A DNA stretch of 64,000 nucleotides from JASEGV01 sp947085405 (lineage in GTDB: Bacteria > Bacteroidota > Ignavibacteria > UBA10030 > BY39). Positions 19,198 to 27,633 of this stretch are shown one piece after another. Positions within the stretch are counted from its first letter, which is position 1; every line of letters begins with the position of its first letter. The notes under the pieces were generated by a model. That model had not been told where the DNA came from. It did not search any database and saw only the letters and a program-made list of their open reading frames with translations. A program made the position numbers and the translations under genes. The DNA is taken from NCBI GenBank assembly GCA_947085405.1, contig CAMTWO010000027.1, forward strand, positions 1 through 64,000, given 5' to 3'.

Positions 19198-19377
19198 GTA
19201 AATATTTAGAAAAGTTAAAATTCAAGATATTTTTTGATAAAGCTAAAGTGGAGGGAAAATTAAACTTAAGATAATTTTGAGGTTAAAGCCAGCCGTTCGG
19301 TAAAATTTGTTTTATCGGTTTCAGTCTAAAAACTGCAGGACATTTAAAAGTACTATACGGTCAAACTGCTATACTCT

Positions 19378-20124
19378 TTATTCAATATCAAATAATTCTG
19401 CTGGGTTAATTTTAAATTGTAACATTTTTGATGTATCTCTGCCACCATCCCCACCTTTTCTTTGCATGGTAATTTTACCTATTTTAAAATTTCCTCTTGT
19501 TGTTATTTTAATTTCACCATTACCAAAGAAATTTAAACAATAGTTTATTGATTTAAGAATCCAACGAGAATTTTTATTAACTTTTTGTGCAACCAGCATC
19601 CATTCAGCAGCAAATTTACCTTGTCCTTTTAAAATATCAGATACAATTAATGATTGATTTTTCTTAAGCCATTCAAGGATTCTTTTCTGCTCTAAATCAG
19701 TAAATTCAGAAGCATACATTCTTCGTTTGTCGATTGGCTTTTTGATTGTCGGTTTTTCTTCCCCCGTATATCTTTTAAGAATTGAAACAATATTAGTGGG
19801 AATATCCCACATTTCAGAATATTTATCTACCCAACGTTTATCAATTTGATTGAATCCTTTTAGACTACTCACTAATTTAACTTGAATATTTTCAACATCA
19901 ATTGCTTTTTTTAATTTGATAGTTACTTGAACTTGAACATCTGCTTTAAACCCCGATATTTTTACTGCTTTAACATATTCAATTTCAGAAAGCTTATACT
20001 TCATCAAAATTAACCAGGCTCGAGAATCTTTATCTTTTTTCCAATCGTTAAATTTTTTTACGATATCGTCTTCATTTCTGAAACCGTCTTTCGCTGTTTG
20101 TGAGCCTCTTTCAACTAAATTCAT
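19378..20124 (-). CDS. HinfI-like type II restriction endonuclease (predicted GANTC specificity)
   Basis: The 248-residue protein is colinear, as far as I can recall, with R.HinfI along its whole length. The start MNLVERGSQTAKDGF, the central VKLVSSLKGFNQIDKRW and KRRMYASEF, and the end RKGGDGGRDTSKMLQFKI with ELFDI are the diagnostic stretches. HinfI cuts G^ANTC; the shared specificity is inferred from this similarity. One base separates it from the upstream methyltransferase gene, forming a compact restriction-modification operon between the envelope operon and nadA, probably acquired by transfer. Confidence 0.82.
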   Translation of the reverse strand: MNLVERGSQTAKDGFRNEDDIVKKFNDWKKDKDSRAWLILMKYKLSEIEYVKAVKISGFKADVQVQVTIKLKKAIDVENIQVKLVSSLKGFNQIDKRWVDKYSEMWDIPTNIVSILKRYTGEEKPTIKKPIDKRRMYASEFTDLEQKRILEWLKKNQSLIVSDILKGQGKFAAEWMLVAQKVNKNSRWILKSINYCLNFFGNGEIKITTRGNFKIGKITMQRKGGDGGRDTSKMLQFKINPAELFDIE

Positions 20125-20125
20125 G

Positions 20126-20914
20126 TTAAATTGATGTAAATAAATTATTTATTGTATGCTCTTTTAATCTTGCTTCTGCAATTTCAACATATTCTTTTGA
20201 AATTTCAGAGCCAAACCATTTTCTTTTTAATAAATGAGCCATTTTTGCAGTTGTTCCACTTCCCATAAAAGGGTCATAAACAAGGTCGTTTTCATTTGTC
20301 CAAGTGTTTATTTGGTCTGCGACAAGTTTCTCAGGAAAAATAGCGGGATGGTCGTAAGCAATTTTATCTTTTGTTGAAATTCCTCCGCCGACTGAATAGA
20401 AAAAAACATTACCAACTTTTTTTTCTGTTGTTCGTTCAACTTTTTCGTAATTTAAAGAACCACTTTGTCCTCTATTCTTCATGTTCGCCAAACCTCTGTA
20501 TTTTGTGGATTCAGTAATAGGGTTAAAAGTTTTAGGAGTTCCTTTCGAAAATGCAAACATATATTCGAAATGTTGATGATATCTGTTGCCTGTTTGTGGC
20601 ATTGGGTTGTTTTTATAGTAAATCATTGTATCGTGCAGGTTAAAACCAATTTCTTTAAAGTATAACGCTTGCCTGAACGATGTTCCTGTTTCAGTACCAT
20701 TAATAGTAGAATCCCCTACAACCCAAATTATTACACCACCATTTTTTAAAACCCGAAATAATTCATTTGCAATTTTTTTAAATTCAAATTGAAAACCATT
20801 GTAATTCCTAATATCATCATAAGGTGGCGATGTAATTACAAAGTCAATGTAGTTATCGGGTATCTTACCCATTGTAACCAAACAATCTTCGTTATAAATT
20901 TTATTAAGTTTCAT
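20126..20914 (-). CDS. type II DNA methyltransferase, beta class, TSPPY motif
   Basis: The 262-residue protein is an N4-cytosine/N6-adenine methyltransferase. Catalytic motif IV TSPPY is at residues 28-32, a HPAIFPEKLV motif X at 189-198, and the SAM-binding motif I DPFMGSGTT at 214-222. Having IV before I defines the beta class. It presumably protects DNA from the neighbouring HinfI-like endonuclease. SPPY is more often seen in N4-cytosine enzymes, whereas M.HinfI, from memory, is an adenine enzyme with DPPY. The modified base is therefore uncertain. Confidence 0.85.
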   Translation of the reverse strand: MKLNKIYNEDCLVTMGKIPDNYIDFVITSPPYDDIRNYNGFQFEFKKIANELFRVLKNGGVIIWVVGDSTINGTETGTSFRQALYFKEIGFNLHDTMIYYKNNPMPQTGNRYHQHFEYMFAFSKGTPKTFNPITESTKYRGLANMKNRGQSGSLNYEKVERTTEKKVGNVFFYSVGGGISTKDKIAYDHPAIFPEKLVADQINTWTNENDLVYDPFMGSGTTAKMAHLLKRKWFGSEISKEYVEIAEARLKEHTINNLFTSI

Positions 20915-20935
20915 AAGTGATATTAAATGTAACCA

Positions 20936-21868
20936 TTACAGACTCATCTCCATCATCCTTTGTATCGGAACAAGAGCTTGCAATCGTAAGTTCTCATTAA
21001 TAATTATTTCCGGAGAACGGTTCTTCATACACAGGTAAAGTTTTTCCATCGTATTCAATTTCATATACGGACACTCGTTGCATGAGCAGCTTGCATCGTT
21101 CGGAGGCGCAGGTATGAATAATTTATCAGGGCAATATTTTTCCATCTGATGGATTATACCAACTTCGGTTGCTACAATGAATTCTTTATCAGAACTTTGG
21201 CAAACATACTTAAGCAAACCGCTTGTTGAACCGATGAAATCGGCTTCGCTTAAGAGCGATTCTTCGCATTCAGGATGGGCAATGAGTTTTGCATTCGGAT
21301 GCTGGGCTTTTAATTCGATTATTTTCCGTTCGTTAAATGTTTCGTGAACGATGCAGCTCCCCTGCCAAAGTAACATATCCCTACCGGTTTTTTTAATCAA
21401 ATACTTCCCTAAATTTCTATCGGGTGCAAATATTATCTTTTGGTTTTGCGGAAGTTTGTTTATAATTTTTTCGGCGCTGCTCGATGTGCAAATAATATCG
21501 CTTAATGCTTTAACTTCTGCAGTTGAGTTGATGTACGTAATAACGAGATGATCGGGATGTTGTTCTTTAAAAAGTTTAAAAGCATCTGCAGGACAACCTT
21601 CAGCAAGCGAACAGCCGGCTTCTAAATCGGGAAGTAAAACTTGTTTATCAGGACTTAAAATTTTTGCAGTCTCAGCCATAAAGTGAACACCCGCAAAAAC
21701 AATCACATCTACATCGGTTGCAGCAGCTTTTTTAGAAAGTTCAAGACTGTCGCCAACGAAATCGGCTATATCCTGTATTTCAGAGTATTGATAATAGTGG
21801 GCAAGGATTACTGCGTTCAGTTCTTTTTTAAGTTTTAAAATTTCTTCTTCAAAATTTATTAAGTTCAT
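20936..21868 (-). CDS. nadA: quinolinate synthase
   Basis: The 310-residue enzyme condenses iminoaspartate with dihydroxyacetone phosphate to quinolinate in NAD biosynthesis, using a [4Fe-4S] cluster. Candidate cluster cysteines are Cys86 (LEAGCSLAEGCP), Cys201 (HPECEESLLSEAD) and one of the 261-266 group (CSCNECPYM). The start HYYQYSEIQDIADFVGDSL and GSTSG motifs are typical. It overlaps a small membrane-protein gene upstream by 4 bases. Neither nadB nor nadC is next to it. Confidence 0.95.
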   Translation of the reverse strand: MNLINFEEEILKLKKELNAVILAHYYQYSEIQDIADFVGDSLELSKKAAATDVDVIVFAGVHFMAETAKILSPDKQVLLPDLEAGCSLAEGCPADAFKLFKEQHPDHLVITYINSTAEVKALSDIICTSSSAEKIINKLPQNQKIIFAPDRNLGKYLIKKTGRDMLLWQGSCIVHETFNERKIIELKAQHPNAKLIAHPECEESLLSEADFIGSTSGLLKYVCQSSDKEFIVATEVGIIHQMEKYCPDKLFIPAPPNDASCSCNECPYMKLNTMEKLYLCMKNRSPEIIINENLRLQALVPIQRMMEMSL

Positions 21869-22053
21869 GTTTCTTTGTTCTTATCTTTATCGGTGATGTC
21901 TTCATACTTCGCGTCTTCGACGTTCTCGAACGGATATGGTTTTACCTGCGATTGATTATTAGTAGTTCGACCTTTATCGAATATTCTACTGATAATTTTT
22001 ATCACCCTCCAAAGGAAATATAGGATGAGCAATATTAAAATAAAACGCAACAA
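21865..22053 (-). CDS. small single-pass membrane protein of unknown function
   Basis: The 62-residue protein has an N-terminal membrane helix (residues 2-22, LRFILILLILYFLWRVIKII), then a basic turn and an acidic tail (ENVEDAKYEDITDKDKN). It resembles the short DUF4834-type proteins of Bacteroidota in layout, a weak match. The start codon is TTG, since no ATG exists in frame. The 4-base overlap with nadA and 6-base gap after the kinase gene support it as a real operon member. Confidence 0.6.
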   Translation of the reverse strand: MLRFILILLILYFLWRVIKIISRIFDKGRTTNNQSQVKPYPFENVEDAKYEDITDKDKNKET

Positions 22054-22059
22054 ACGAAT

Positions 22060-22734
22060 CTATCCCTTCTTTCTGATTGGGTTATAATATTCAACGGCAG
22101 CTTTATTTGAGCGTAGGATTTCAGTTACAAGTTCATCGAAATCCTGTTCGTTGTTCACAAAATCCATTCCTGTTGCGTTCACAATCAACAGCGGTGCTGC
22201 TTTATAACGGAAAAAGAAATAATTGTATGCTTCATTCAAGTCGCGTATATAATCTGCCGCCATATTTTTTTCGATATCACGGTTCCGCTTTTTAATGTTC
22301 GACATCAATCTCTCCACACTCGATTGAATATAGACTACCAAATCGGGTGTAGGGATATTGTGTTCCATACTACCGATTAAAGTTTCGTACAGTTTCAATT
22401 CATCATCAACAAGATTGAGGTAAGCGAATATTTTATCCTTTTCAAAAATGTAGTCGGTTACAAGAAACCTATGAAACAAATCAGCTTGAAACAATTCTTG
22501 TTGTTGCTTATATCTGCTCAACAAGAAAAATATTTGAGTTTGAAAAGCATAGTGCAGCGGGTCTTCATAAAATTTTGAAAGAAACGGATTTTCTTCAAAC
22601 TTTTCCAATACCACCTTACCATTTAAAAGATTGCCTAACTTTACAGACAAACTTGTTTTTCCTGCTCCAATAACCCCTTCGATTGCGATGTGCCTGATAT
22701 TTGATTGTTCGATAAGTGAATTGATGTCTAACAA
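22060..22734 (-). CDS. deoxynucleoside kinase (dNK/dGK-dAK family)
   Basis: The 224-residue salvage kinase phosphorylates deoxynucleosides. The P-loop GVIGAGKTSL lies at about residues 20-29. The family pattern continues with EKFEENPFLSKFYEDP (43-58), FLLSRYKQQQELFQ and the lid region SNIKKRNRDIEKN. Which base it prefers cannot be read from the sequence. The start is TTG at 22734 with GGATAG a few bases upstream, 4 bases after the folK stop. Confidence 0.88.
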   Translation of the reverse strand: MLDINSLIEQSNIRHIAIEGVIGAGKTSLSVKLGNLLNGKVVLEKFEENPFLSKFYEDPLHYAFQTQIFFLLSRYKQQQELFQADLFHRFLVTDYIFEKDKIFAYLNLVDDELKLYETLIGSMEHNIPTPDLVVYIQSSVERLMSNIKKRNRDIEKNMAADYIRDLNEAYNYFFFRYKAAPLLIVNATGMDFVNNEQDFDELVTEILRSNKAAVEYYNPIRKKG

Positions 22735-22738
22735 TTTT

Positions 22739-23287
22739 CTATCCTTCTCGTTTTAGTCCGCCTGCCAATGGCATGCCTTCGGCATTTGGCGGATTGATTG
22801 TTAATGAATGAGTTGTCCGCATAACCAAACTTTTATCTCTACAATGTCTCAATAGTGAAATCATTGTTTTACCGATAATAGGATGAACCGCAAGAGGAGC
22901 AATTTCGCTGATTGGTTCGAGTACAAATCTTCTGCGTTCTAATTCCGGATGTGGAATCGTCAAGGTGTTATTTTCGAACGACCAGCCGTGATAAAATAAT
23001 ATATCTATATCTATTGTCCTTGGATCCATATGAGAAAGTTTTTTTCTGCCTAATTTAGTTTCTATTTTTTGTATTTTATTCAAAAGATCAAGCGGATAGA
23101 ATTCGGTTTCGATTTCTATAACAGTGTTATAAAATCTCTCCTGGTTGCTAACGCCCCAAGGTTCTGTTTCATAAATTGATGATACTAATTTTATCAGCGA
23201 AATTTTATTTAATTCCTTCAGAGCTTTCGAAAGAAAATTTAGCCTATCCCCGATATTCGATCCAAGACCTAAATAAACTCGAAACAT
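22739..23287 (-). CDS. folK: 2-amino-4-hydroxy-6-hydroxymethyldihydropteridine diphosphokinase
   Basis: HPPK of folate biosynthesis, 182 residues. It has LGLGSNIGDRLNFL (residues 6-19), YETEPWGVSNQERFYN (42-57) and the Mg-binding DPRTIDIDILFY (92-103) with HPELERRRFVLEPI (about 117-130). It follows folB by 2 bases. The C-terminal 18 or so residues (NPPNAEGMPLAGG onward) are the translation of a palindromic repeat at 22757-22793. The protein has been extended by repeat insertion beyond the usual end of the family. Confidence 0.93.
   Translation of the reverse strand: MFRVYLGLGSNIGDRLNFLSKALKELNKISLIKLVSSIYETEPWGVSNQERFYNTVIEIETEFYPLDLLNKIQKIETKLGRKKLSHMDPRTIDIDILFYHGWSFENNTLTIPHPELERRRFVLEPISEIAPLAVHPIIGKTMISLLRHCRDKSLVMRTTHSLTINPPNAEGMPLAGGLKREG
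22757..22793. repeat. nested hairpin repeat inside the 3' end of folK
   Basis: Outer stem TCCGCC (22757-22762) pairs with GGCGGA (22788-22793). Between them sit two abutting 11-base hairpins, TGCCA-A-TGGCA (22763-22773) and TGCC-TTC-GGCA (22774-22784), plus TTT. Removing the two inner hairpins leaves TCCGCC-TTT-GGCGGA, the same 15-base form as the hairpin TCCGCC-ACA-GGCGGA at 43465. Confidence 0.8.
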
Positions 23288-23289
23288 AC

Positions 23290-23661
23290 TTAACTTCGTT
23301 CTCGTGATACTATTATTTCAACATAATCGACAACACCCTTTACAGGTGGATGAGGTTTACGTAAGAAAACAGTTACATAATTAATGCCTTGATGTGTTCG
23401 TAAAATCAAATCGGCTATCGTTTCGGCTAATGTTTCTAAAAGGAAATATTTTTTGCCATTAATAATATCTTTAATTTGTGCATATACCGTTTCGTAATCA
23501 ATTGTATCTTTTAAATTATCTGTTTCTATTGCTTTTGAAAAATTTGTATGCATCTCTATATCAACTTCAAATTTACCGCCGAGCCGCTGTTCCTCTTTAT
23601 CGGCTCCGTGGTATGCATAAAATACTGCGTTTTTAATTCGGATAATATTTTGAGATGTCAT
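23290..23661 (-). CDS. folB: dihydroneopterin aldolase
   Basis: The 123-residue FolB converts dihydroneopterin to hydroxymethyl-dihydropterin. It has the family start RIKNAVFYAYHGADKEEQRLG with the active-site Glu at about residue 21, the DTIDYETVYAQI stretch (51-62) and the C-terminal VFLRKPHPPVKGVVDYVEI with conserved Lys. It is immediately upstream of folK, as is common in folate operons. Confidence 0.93.
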   Translation of the reverse strand: MTSQNIIRIKNAVFYAYHGADKEEQRLGGKFEVDIEMHTNFSKAIETDNLKDTIDYETVYAQIKDIINGKKYFLLETLAETIADLILRTHQGINYVTVFLRKPHPPVKGVVDYVEIIVSRERS

Positions 23662-23716
23662 ACTTCCTTAAAATTTTGAAAAAATATATTACTTTTAAAA
23701 GTAATATGCAAGGTAA

Positions 23717-25414
23717 TTAAATTGATTTTTCGATTTTAGCCCATGTATCTTTAAGAGTTACAGTGCGATTGAATATTAGCTTGCCGTCTGTCGAATCGTA
23801 ATCAGAACAAAAATATCCAAGCCGTTCAAACTGGTATTTATCTTTCGGTTTAGATTGGTTCAAACTTTTTTCTAATTTACAATCTGATAATATTTCAAGA
23901 GAATTCTGATTGAGTGTTTCTTTCCAATTATCTCCGCCCGGATTTCCTACGTTGAACAAACGGTCGTATAACCTTACCTCGGCATCAATCGCATGTGGTG
24001 CCGATACCCAGTGAATGGTTCCTTTTACTTTACGTTGGCTATTTGGAGAACCGCTTTTAGTTTCCGGATCGTAGGTACAATGAATTTCTGATATTTCGCC
24101 TTTCTCATTTTTAATTACATCTACGCATTTAATGATGTAAGCATAACGAAGACGGACTTCATTACCGGGTGAAAGTCGGAAATATTTTTTTGGCGGGTCT
24201 TCACGGAAATCATCCTGCTCGATGTACACTACTTTTGAAAACGGAATTTTCCGGGTTCCCATACTTGCGTCTTCCGGATTATTCACTGCTTCAAGTTCCT
24301 CAACCCGATCATCAGGGTAATTTAGTATTACAACTTTCAACGGACGCAGAACTGCCATAACACGCATTGCACGTTTATTCAAATCCTGCCGCAAGCTATC
24401 TTCGAGCAGCGCTACGTCAATCATGTTTTCACGTTTTGCAACACCGATACGGTCGGCAAAATGATGCAATGATTCAGGAGTATATCCGCGGCGACGCAGA
24501 CCGCATATCGTTGGCATCCGTGGATCGTCCCAACCTTTTACATAACTTTCTTCAACAAGTTGGAGTAATCTTCTTTTACTCATAACGGTATAGGATAAAT
24601 TAAGTCGTGCAAATTCGATCTGTTGAGGATGATGAATACCAAGTTCATTTATGTACCAATCGTAAAGTGGACGGTGGTCTTCAAATTCTAATGTGCAAAT
24701 GGAATGTGTTATACCTTCGATTGAATCGGATTGACCGTGCGCCCAGTCGTATGTTGGATAGATGCACCACGCATCGCCTGTGCGATGGTGAGTTGACCTT
24801 AAAATTCTGTACATAATTGGGTCGCGCAGGTTGATATTTGGAGACGACATATCTATCTTGGCACGCAGTGTTCTTGAACCGTCGGCAAACTCACCTTGAC
24901 GCATACGTGTAAATAAATCCAGATTCTCTTCGACGGACCGATTTCTAAACGGGCTATCTTTGCCTGGTTCAGTAAGCGTTCCGCGATAATCGCGAATTTC
25001 ATCGGCAGTCAGGTCGCATACGTAAGCTTTTCCTTTTTTAATCAACTGAACAGCGTAATGATACAACTGTTCAAAATAATCGGAGGCATAATATTCTCTA
25101 TCCTCCCAATCGAATCCTAACCAATGAACATCTTCTTTAATAGAATCCACATACTCGACATCTTCTTTGCTTGGATTAGTGTCATCGAATCGCAAATTAC
25201 AGAGTCCGTTATAATCGCGTGCTATACCGAAGTTCAAGCAAATCGATTTAGCATGCCCGATGTGCAAATATCCGTTAGGTTCGGGGGGAAAACGGGTATG
25301 GACTCTTCCGTTATACTTGTTCGTCTGCAAATCTTCATTAATAATTTCGCGTATAAAATTTGTACGGATAGCAGCATCGCCGTTTATTTCGTTTTTATTT
25401 TCTTGGTTGCTCAT
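23717..25414 (-). CDS. glnS: glutamine--tRNA ligase
   Basis: The 565-residue class I synthetase charges tRNA-Gln. HIGH is at residues 51-54 within FPPEPNGYLHIGHAKSICLNFG and the KMSKS-equivalent VMSKRRL at about 276-282. The C-terminal beta-barrel anticodon-binding domain is complete (GTIHWVSAPHAIDAEVRLYDRLF). Length matches bacterial GlnRS. Together with asnS it suggests direct charging of both amide tRNAs; absence of amidotransferases cannot be judged from this window. Confidence 0.96.
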   Translation of the reverse strand: MSNQENKNEINGDAAIRTNFIREIINEDLQTNKYNGRVHTRFPPEPNGYLHIGHAKSICLNFGIARDYNGLCNLRFDDTNPSKEDVEYVDSIKEDVHWLGFDWEDREYYASDYFEQLYHYAVQLIKKGKAYVCDLTADEIRDYRGTLTEPGKDSPFRNRSVEENLDLFTRMRQGEFADGSRTLRAKIDMSSPNINLRDPIMYRILRSTHHRTGDAWCIYPTYDWAHGQSDSIEGITHSICTLEFEDHRPLYDWYINELGIHHPQQIEFARLNLSYTVMSKRRLLQLVEESYVKGWDDPRMPTICGLRRRGYTPESLHHFADRIGVAKRENMIDVALLEDSLRQDLNKRAMRVMAVLRPLKVVILNYPDDRVEELEAVNNPEDASMGTRKIPFSKVVYIEQDDFREDPPKKYFRLSPGNEVRLRYAYIIKCVDVIKNEKGEISEIHCTYDPETKSGSPNSQRKVKGTIHWVSAPHAIDAEVRLYDRLFNVGNPGGDNWKETLNQNSLEILSDCKLEKSLNQSKPKDKYQFERLGYFCSDYDSTDGKLIFNRTVTLKDTWAKIEKSI

Positions 25415-25429
25415 TCTCAGATTTTTATT

Positions 25430-26896
25430 TTATTGATTGTCTATGACAATTCGTTGAATTGCGGTTTCAATTCTTTTGATAACTTCCTCTCTTCCTAATG
25501 TAAAAAGAATATCGTAAAGTCCAGGACCTTCACCCACTCCTGACACAGATAAGCGGGTCGGATGGATAAGCTTACCGGCTCCAATTCCTAATTGTTCAGC
25601 AGTTTTTTTAAGGACTGCTTCGTAATCCTCTTTTGTTGGATTTTGTAGAAATGAATATTCCTTTATTAATTTAGTCAATTGGTTCGGGGTTTCTTGTCTC
25701 CAGTGTTTTTTTATTACATTTTCATCATACGACTGCGGTGGTTCAAAGAAGTAGCTGCTTTTTTCTAAAATTCCAGCGACATAATTTATCCTAACACGCA
25801 TTGCACCGATTACATTTGCCAAATACTCATCCGATAAATTCAAACTTTTGTATTTTGAATTTGCTAAAATCTCTTTTAATATTGGAATTAAATCTTCATT
25901 CGACTTTTGATGAATGTGTTGGAGATTTATCCAGTTGAGTTTCTCGATATTGAATATGGCGCCTGCTTTACCGACGCGTTCGAGGGAGAATTCTTTCACT
26001 AATTCATCCAATGAAAATATTTCCCTTTCATCGCCGGGATTCCATCCGAGAAATGCAACGAAGTTAATTAGCCCTTCTTTCAGATATCCTTTTGCTTTAT
26101 AATCTTCGACAGCAACATCCCCCTGGCGTTTGCTTAATTTACTTCGATCGGCATTCAACAATAATGGGAGATGTGCAAGCTTTGGAATTTCCCATCCGAA
26201 ATATTCATACAGTAAAATATGTTTAGGGACGCTGGGCAACCATTCTTCGCCACGTATAACGTGTGTTATTTTCATTAAATGGTCGTCAACGACATTTGCT
26301 AAGTGATACGTAGGATAACCATCCGATTTTATCAGCACTTGATCATCAATCAAGTCGCTTGCGATTTCTACTTCATCGCGTATCAAGTCGTGAAATTTAA
26401 TGATGCGGTTATCGGGAACTTTCATACGGATGACGTACGAATTTCCACTTGCTAAATTCTTTTCGACATCTGATTGTGAAAGTTTTAAACAAGTTTTATC
26501 ATACTTTGCAAAAGCACCCGTTCCTTCTAAGTCATCCCTCATTTTATCAAGTCGTTCGCTTGTGCAAAAACAATAATAAGCTTTCCCTTCTTTCACAAGT
26601 TGTTCTGCATATTTTCTATAAATATCAAGCCGTTCGGATTGAATGTAAGGACCGAAATTCCCACCTTTTTTCGGACCTTCGTCGAACTCTAAACCTGCCC
26701 AGCGTAAAGTATTGATCAGATTTTCGACAGCCCCTTCAACATAGCGAGTTCTATCAGTATCTTCGATGCGGAGTATGAAAACGCCTTTGTTTTTGCGAGC
26801 GAAGAGATAGTTGTATAACGCCGTTCGCAAGCCACCAACGTGAAGATAACCGGTTGGACTCGGAGCAAAACGGACACGAATTGTTTCTGATATCAT
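25430..26896 (-). CDS. gltX: glutamate--tRNA ligase
   Basis: The 488-residue class I synthetase charges tRNA-Glu. It shows APSPTGYLHVGGLRTALYN (11-29), where HVGG is the HIGH element, and the second signature KLSKRQGDVAV at about 262-272. The C-terminal anticodon-binding domain includes KLIHPTRLSVSGVGEGPGL. It lies 15 bases upstream of glnS on the same strand, so the two related enzymes are co-transcribed. Confidence 0.96.
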   Translation of the reverse strand: MISETIRVRFAPSPTGYLHVGGLRTALYNYLFARKNKGVFILRIEDTDRTRYVEGAVENLINTLRWAGLEFDEGPKKGGNFGPYIQSERLDIYRKYAEQLVKEGKAYYCFCTSERLDKMRDDLEGTGAFAKYDKTCLKLSQSDVEKNLASGNSYVIRMKVPDNRIIKFHDLIRDEVEIASDLIDDQVLIKSDGYPTYHLANVVDDHLMKITHVIRGEEWLPSVPKHILLYEYFGWEIPKLAHLPLLLNADRSKLSKRQGDVAVEDYKAKGYLKEGLINFVAFLGWNPGDEREIFSLDELVKEFSLERVGKAGAIFNIEKLNWINLQHIHQKSNEDLIPILKEILANSKYKSLNLSDEYLANVIGAMRVRINYVAGILEKSSYFFEPPQSYDENVIKKHWRQETPNQLTKLIKEYSFLQNPTKEDYEAVLKKTAEQLGIGAGKLIHPTRLSVSGVGEGPGLYDILFTLGREEVIKRIETAIQRIVIDNQ

Positions 26897-26967
26897 TTAA
26901 AGATTTTAATTTATTGTGTAATTTACGTTTTTAAAATACAAATAAGTTTTTAGTAAATCAAGATAAC

Positions 26968-26995
26968 AAAAAAGGGTGATTCTATTGAATCACCC
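26968..26995 (-). terminator. Rho-independent terminator after tRNA-Ser
   Basis: 9-bp stem GGGTGATTC/GAATCACCC (26974-26982 with 26987-26995) and a four-base loop, followed on the minus strand by six T (26973-26968). It starts 5 bases past the tRNA 3' end. Confidence 0.8.
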
Positions 26996-26999
26996 TCAG

Positions 27000-27088
27000 C
27001 GGAGAGGGAGAGATTCGAACTCTCGATAGCAGTTTCCCACTATGACGGTTTAGCAAACCGTTGCCTTCAGCCACTCGGCCACCTCTCC
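27000..27088 (-). tRNA. tRNA-Ser (anticodon GCU)
   Basis: The 89-base class II tRNA reads from GGAGAGG at the 5' end to CCTCTCC plus discriminator G, with a long variable arm. The anticodon stem-loop is ACGGT-TTGCTAA-ACCGT, giving anticodon GCU for AGY serine codons. CCA is not encoded. This is the intact copy; its 5' 40 bases and promoter are repeated upstream beyond the GIY-YIG gene. Confidence 0.95.
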
Positions 27089-27126
27089 GGATGGAAACAG
27101 TGCTGAACTCAATACAAATCGTTCTT

Positions 27127-27154
27127 AATATATTAAAAGTGTGTTTAATATCAA
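27127..27154 (-). promoter_or_regulatory. predicted tRNA-Ser promoter
   Basis: Minus strand TTGATA, 16 bases, TATATT, about 40 bases before the tRNA. The -35 box overlaps the stop codon of the GIY-YIG gene (27151-27153). A near copy (TTGATA, 16 bases, TATATC at 27582-27609) stands before the tRNA relic. Confidence 0.5.
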
Positions 27155-27408
27155 AATATTAATTTGTTTCGTAATATTTCCGAAATCATTTTCCTGCCTG
27201 TCTTACCTTTAAACCATTTTTCCTGTTTCATAGCCTCGCTTCTACTCGGAAATTTTTCGGAGTACAACACCTCCCATGGAATATATCGTTTTGTGGATTT
27301 TACTTTTCCGGAGTTATGATACTCTAACCGATCGATGAGGTTATTTGTTTGTCCAACATATGTTTTTTTAAATTTATTATAGTATAAAATATAAACTATT
27401 ATGCTCAT
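27151..27408 (-). CDS. GIY-YIG nuclease family protein
   Basis: The 85-residue single-domain GIY-YIG protein has VYILYYN at residues 4-10 (GIY element) and TYVGQTNNLIDRLEYHNSG at 16-34 (YVG element and catalytic Arg). Catalytic Glu lies in AMKQEKWFKGKTGRK. Such small proteins are multi-copy in Bacteroidota and their cellular role is unsettled. Relatives include homing and transposon nucleases. The gene lies exactly between a 5' half copy of tRNA-Ser and the intact tRNA-Ser, so it is the cargo of an insertion at the tRNA anticodon loop. Confidence 0.85.
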   Translation of the reverse strand: MSIIVYILYYNKFKKTYVGQTNNLIDRLEYHNSGKVKSTKRYIPWEVLYSEKFPSRSEAMKQEKWFKGKTGRKMISEILRNKLIF

Positions 27409-27445
27409 TATTAGATAAGAATATATTAGTTTTTACTTATATATA

Positions 27446-27543
27446 TTTAGCAAACCGTTGCCTTCAGTCCGTTCCGACACAGTCGGAACGAGATCTCGTT
27501 CCAATTATTTTATAATTGGAACGGACCACTCGGCCACCTCTCC
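27446..27543 (-). pseudogene. 5' half relic of tRNA-Ser with a hairpin element in its D loop
   Basis: Bases 27526-27543 and 27446-27467 together repeat, without mismatch, the first 40 bases of the tRNA-Ser at 27049-27088. They end just after the anticodon loop (TTTGCTAAA). The following bases are the leader of the GIY-YIG gene. A 58-base palindromic element (27468-27525) splits it in the D loop. The matching upstream flank, including a promoter-like pair at 27582-27609, is repeated too but has diverged. Confidence 0.9.
27468..27525. repeat. 58-bp hairpin-string element in tRNA relic D loop
   Basis: Outer ends TCC/GGA enclose GTTCCGAC-ACA-GTCGGAAC (27471-27489), GAGATCTC (27490-27497) and an 11-bp stem GTTCCAATTAT with TTT loop (27498-27522). 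Two of the stems are perfect with three-base loops. Confidence 0.85.
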
Positions 27544-27633
27544 GGATGGAAACAGTGCTGAACTCAATACAAATCGTTTTAGATATATAAAATGTGTCCC
27601 TAATATCAAAATTTTTAGTCTCTTGAAATAATC

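Noticed and set aside
27000..27543. Group I intron in tRNA-Ser
   Set aside because: The intact tRNA is uninterrupted and the half copy lies upstream with its own promoter; no intron core or 3' half follows the nuclease gene.
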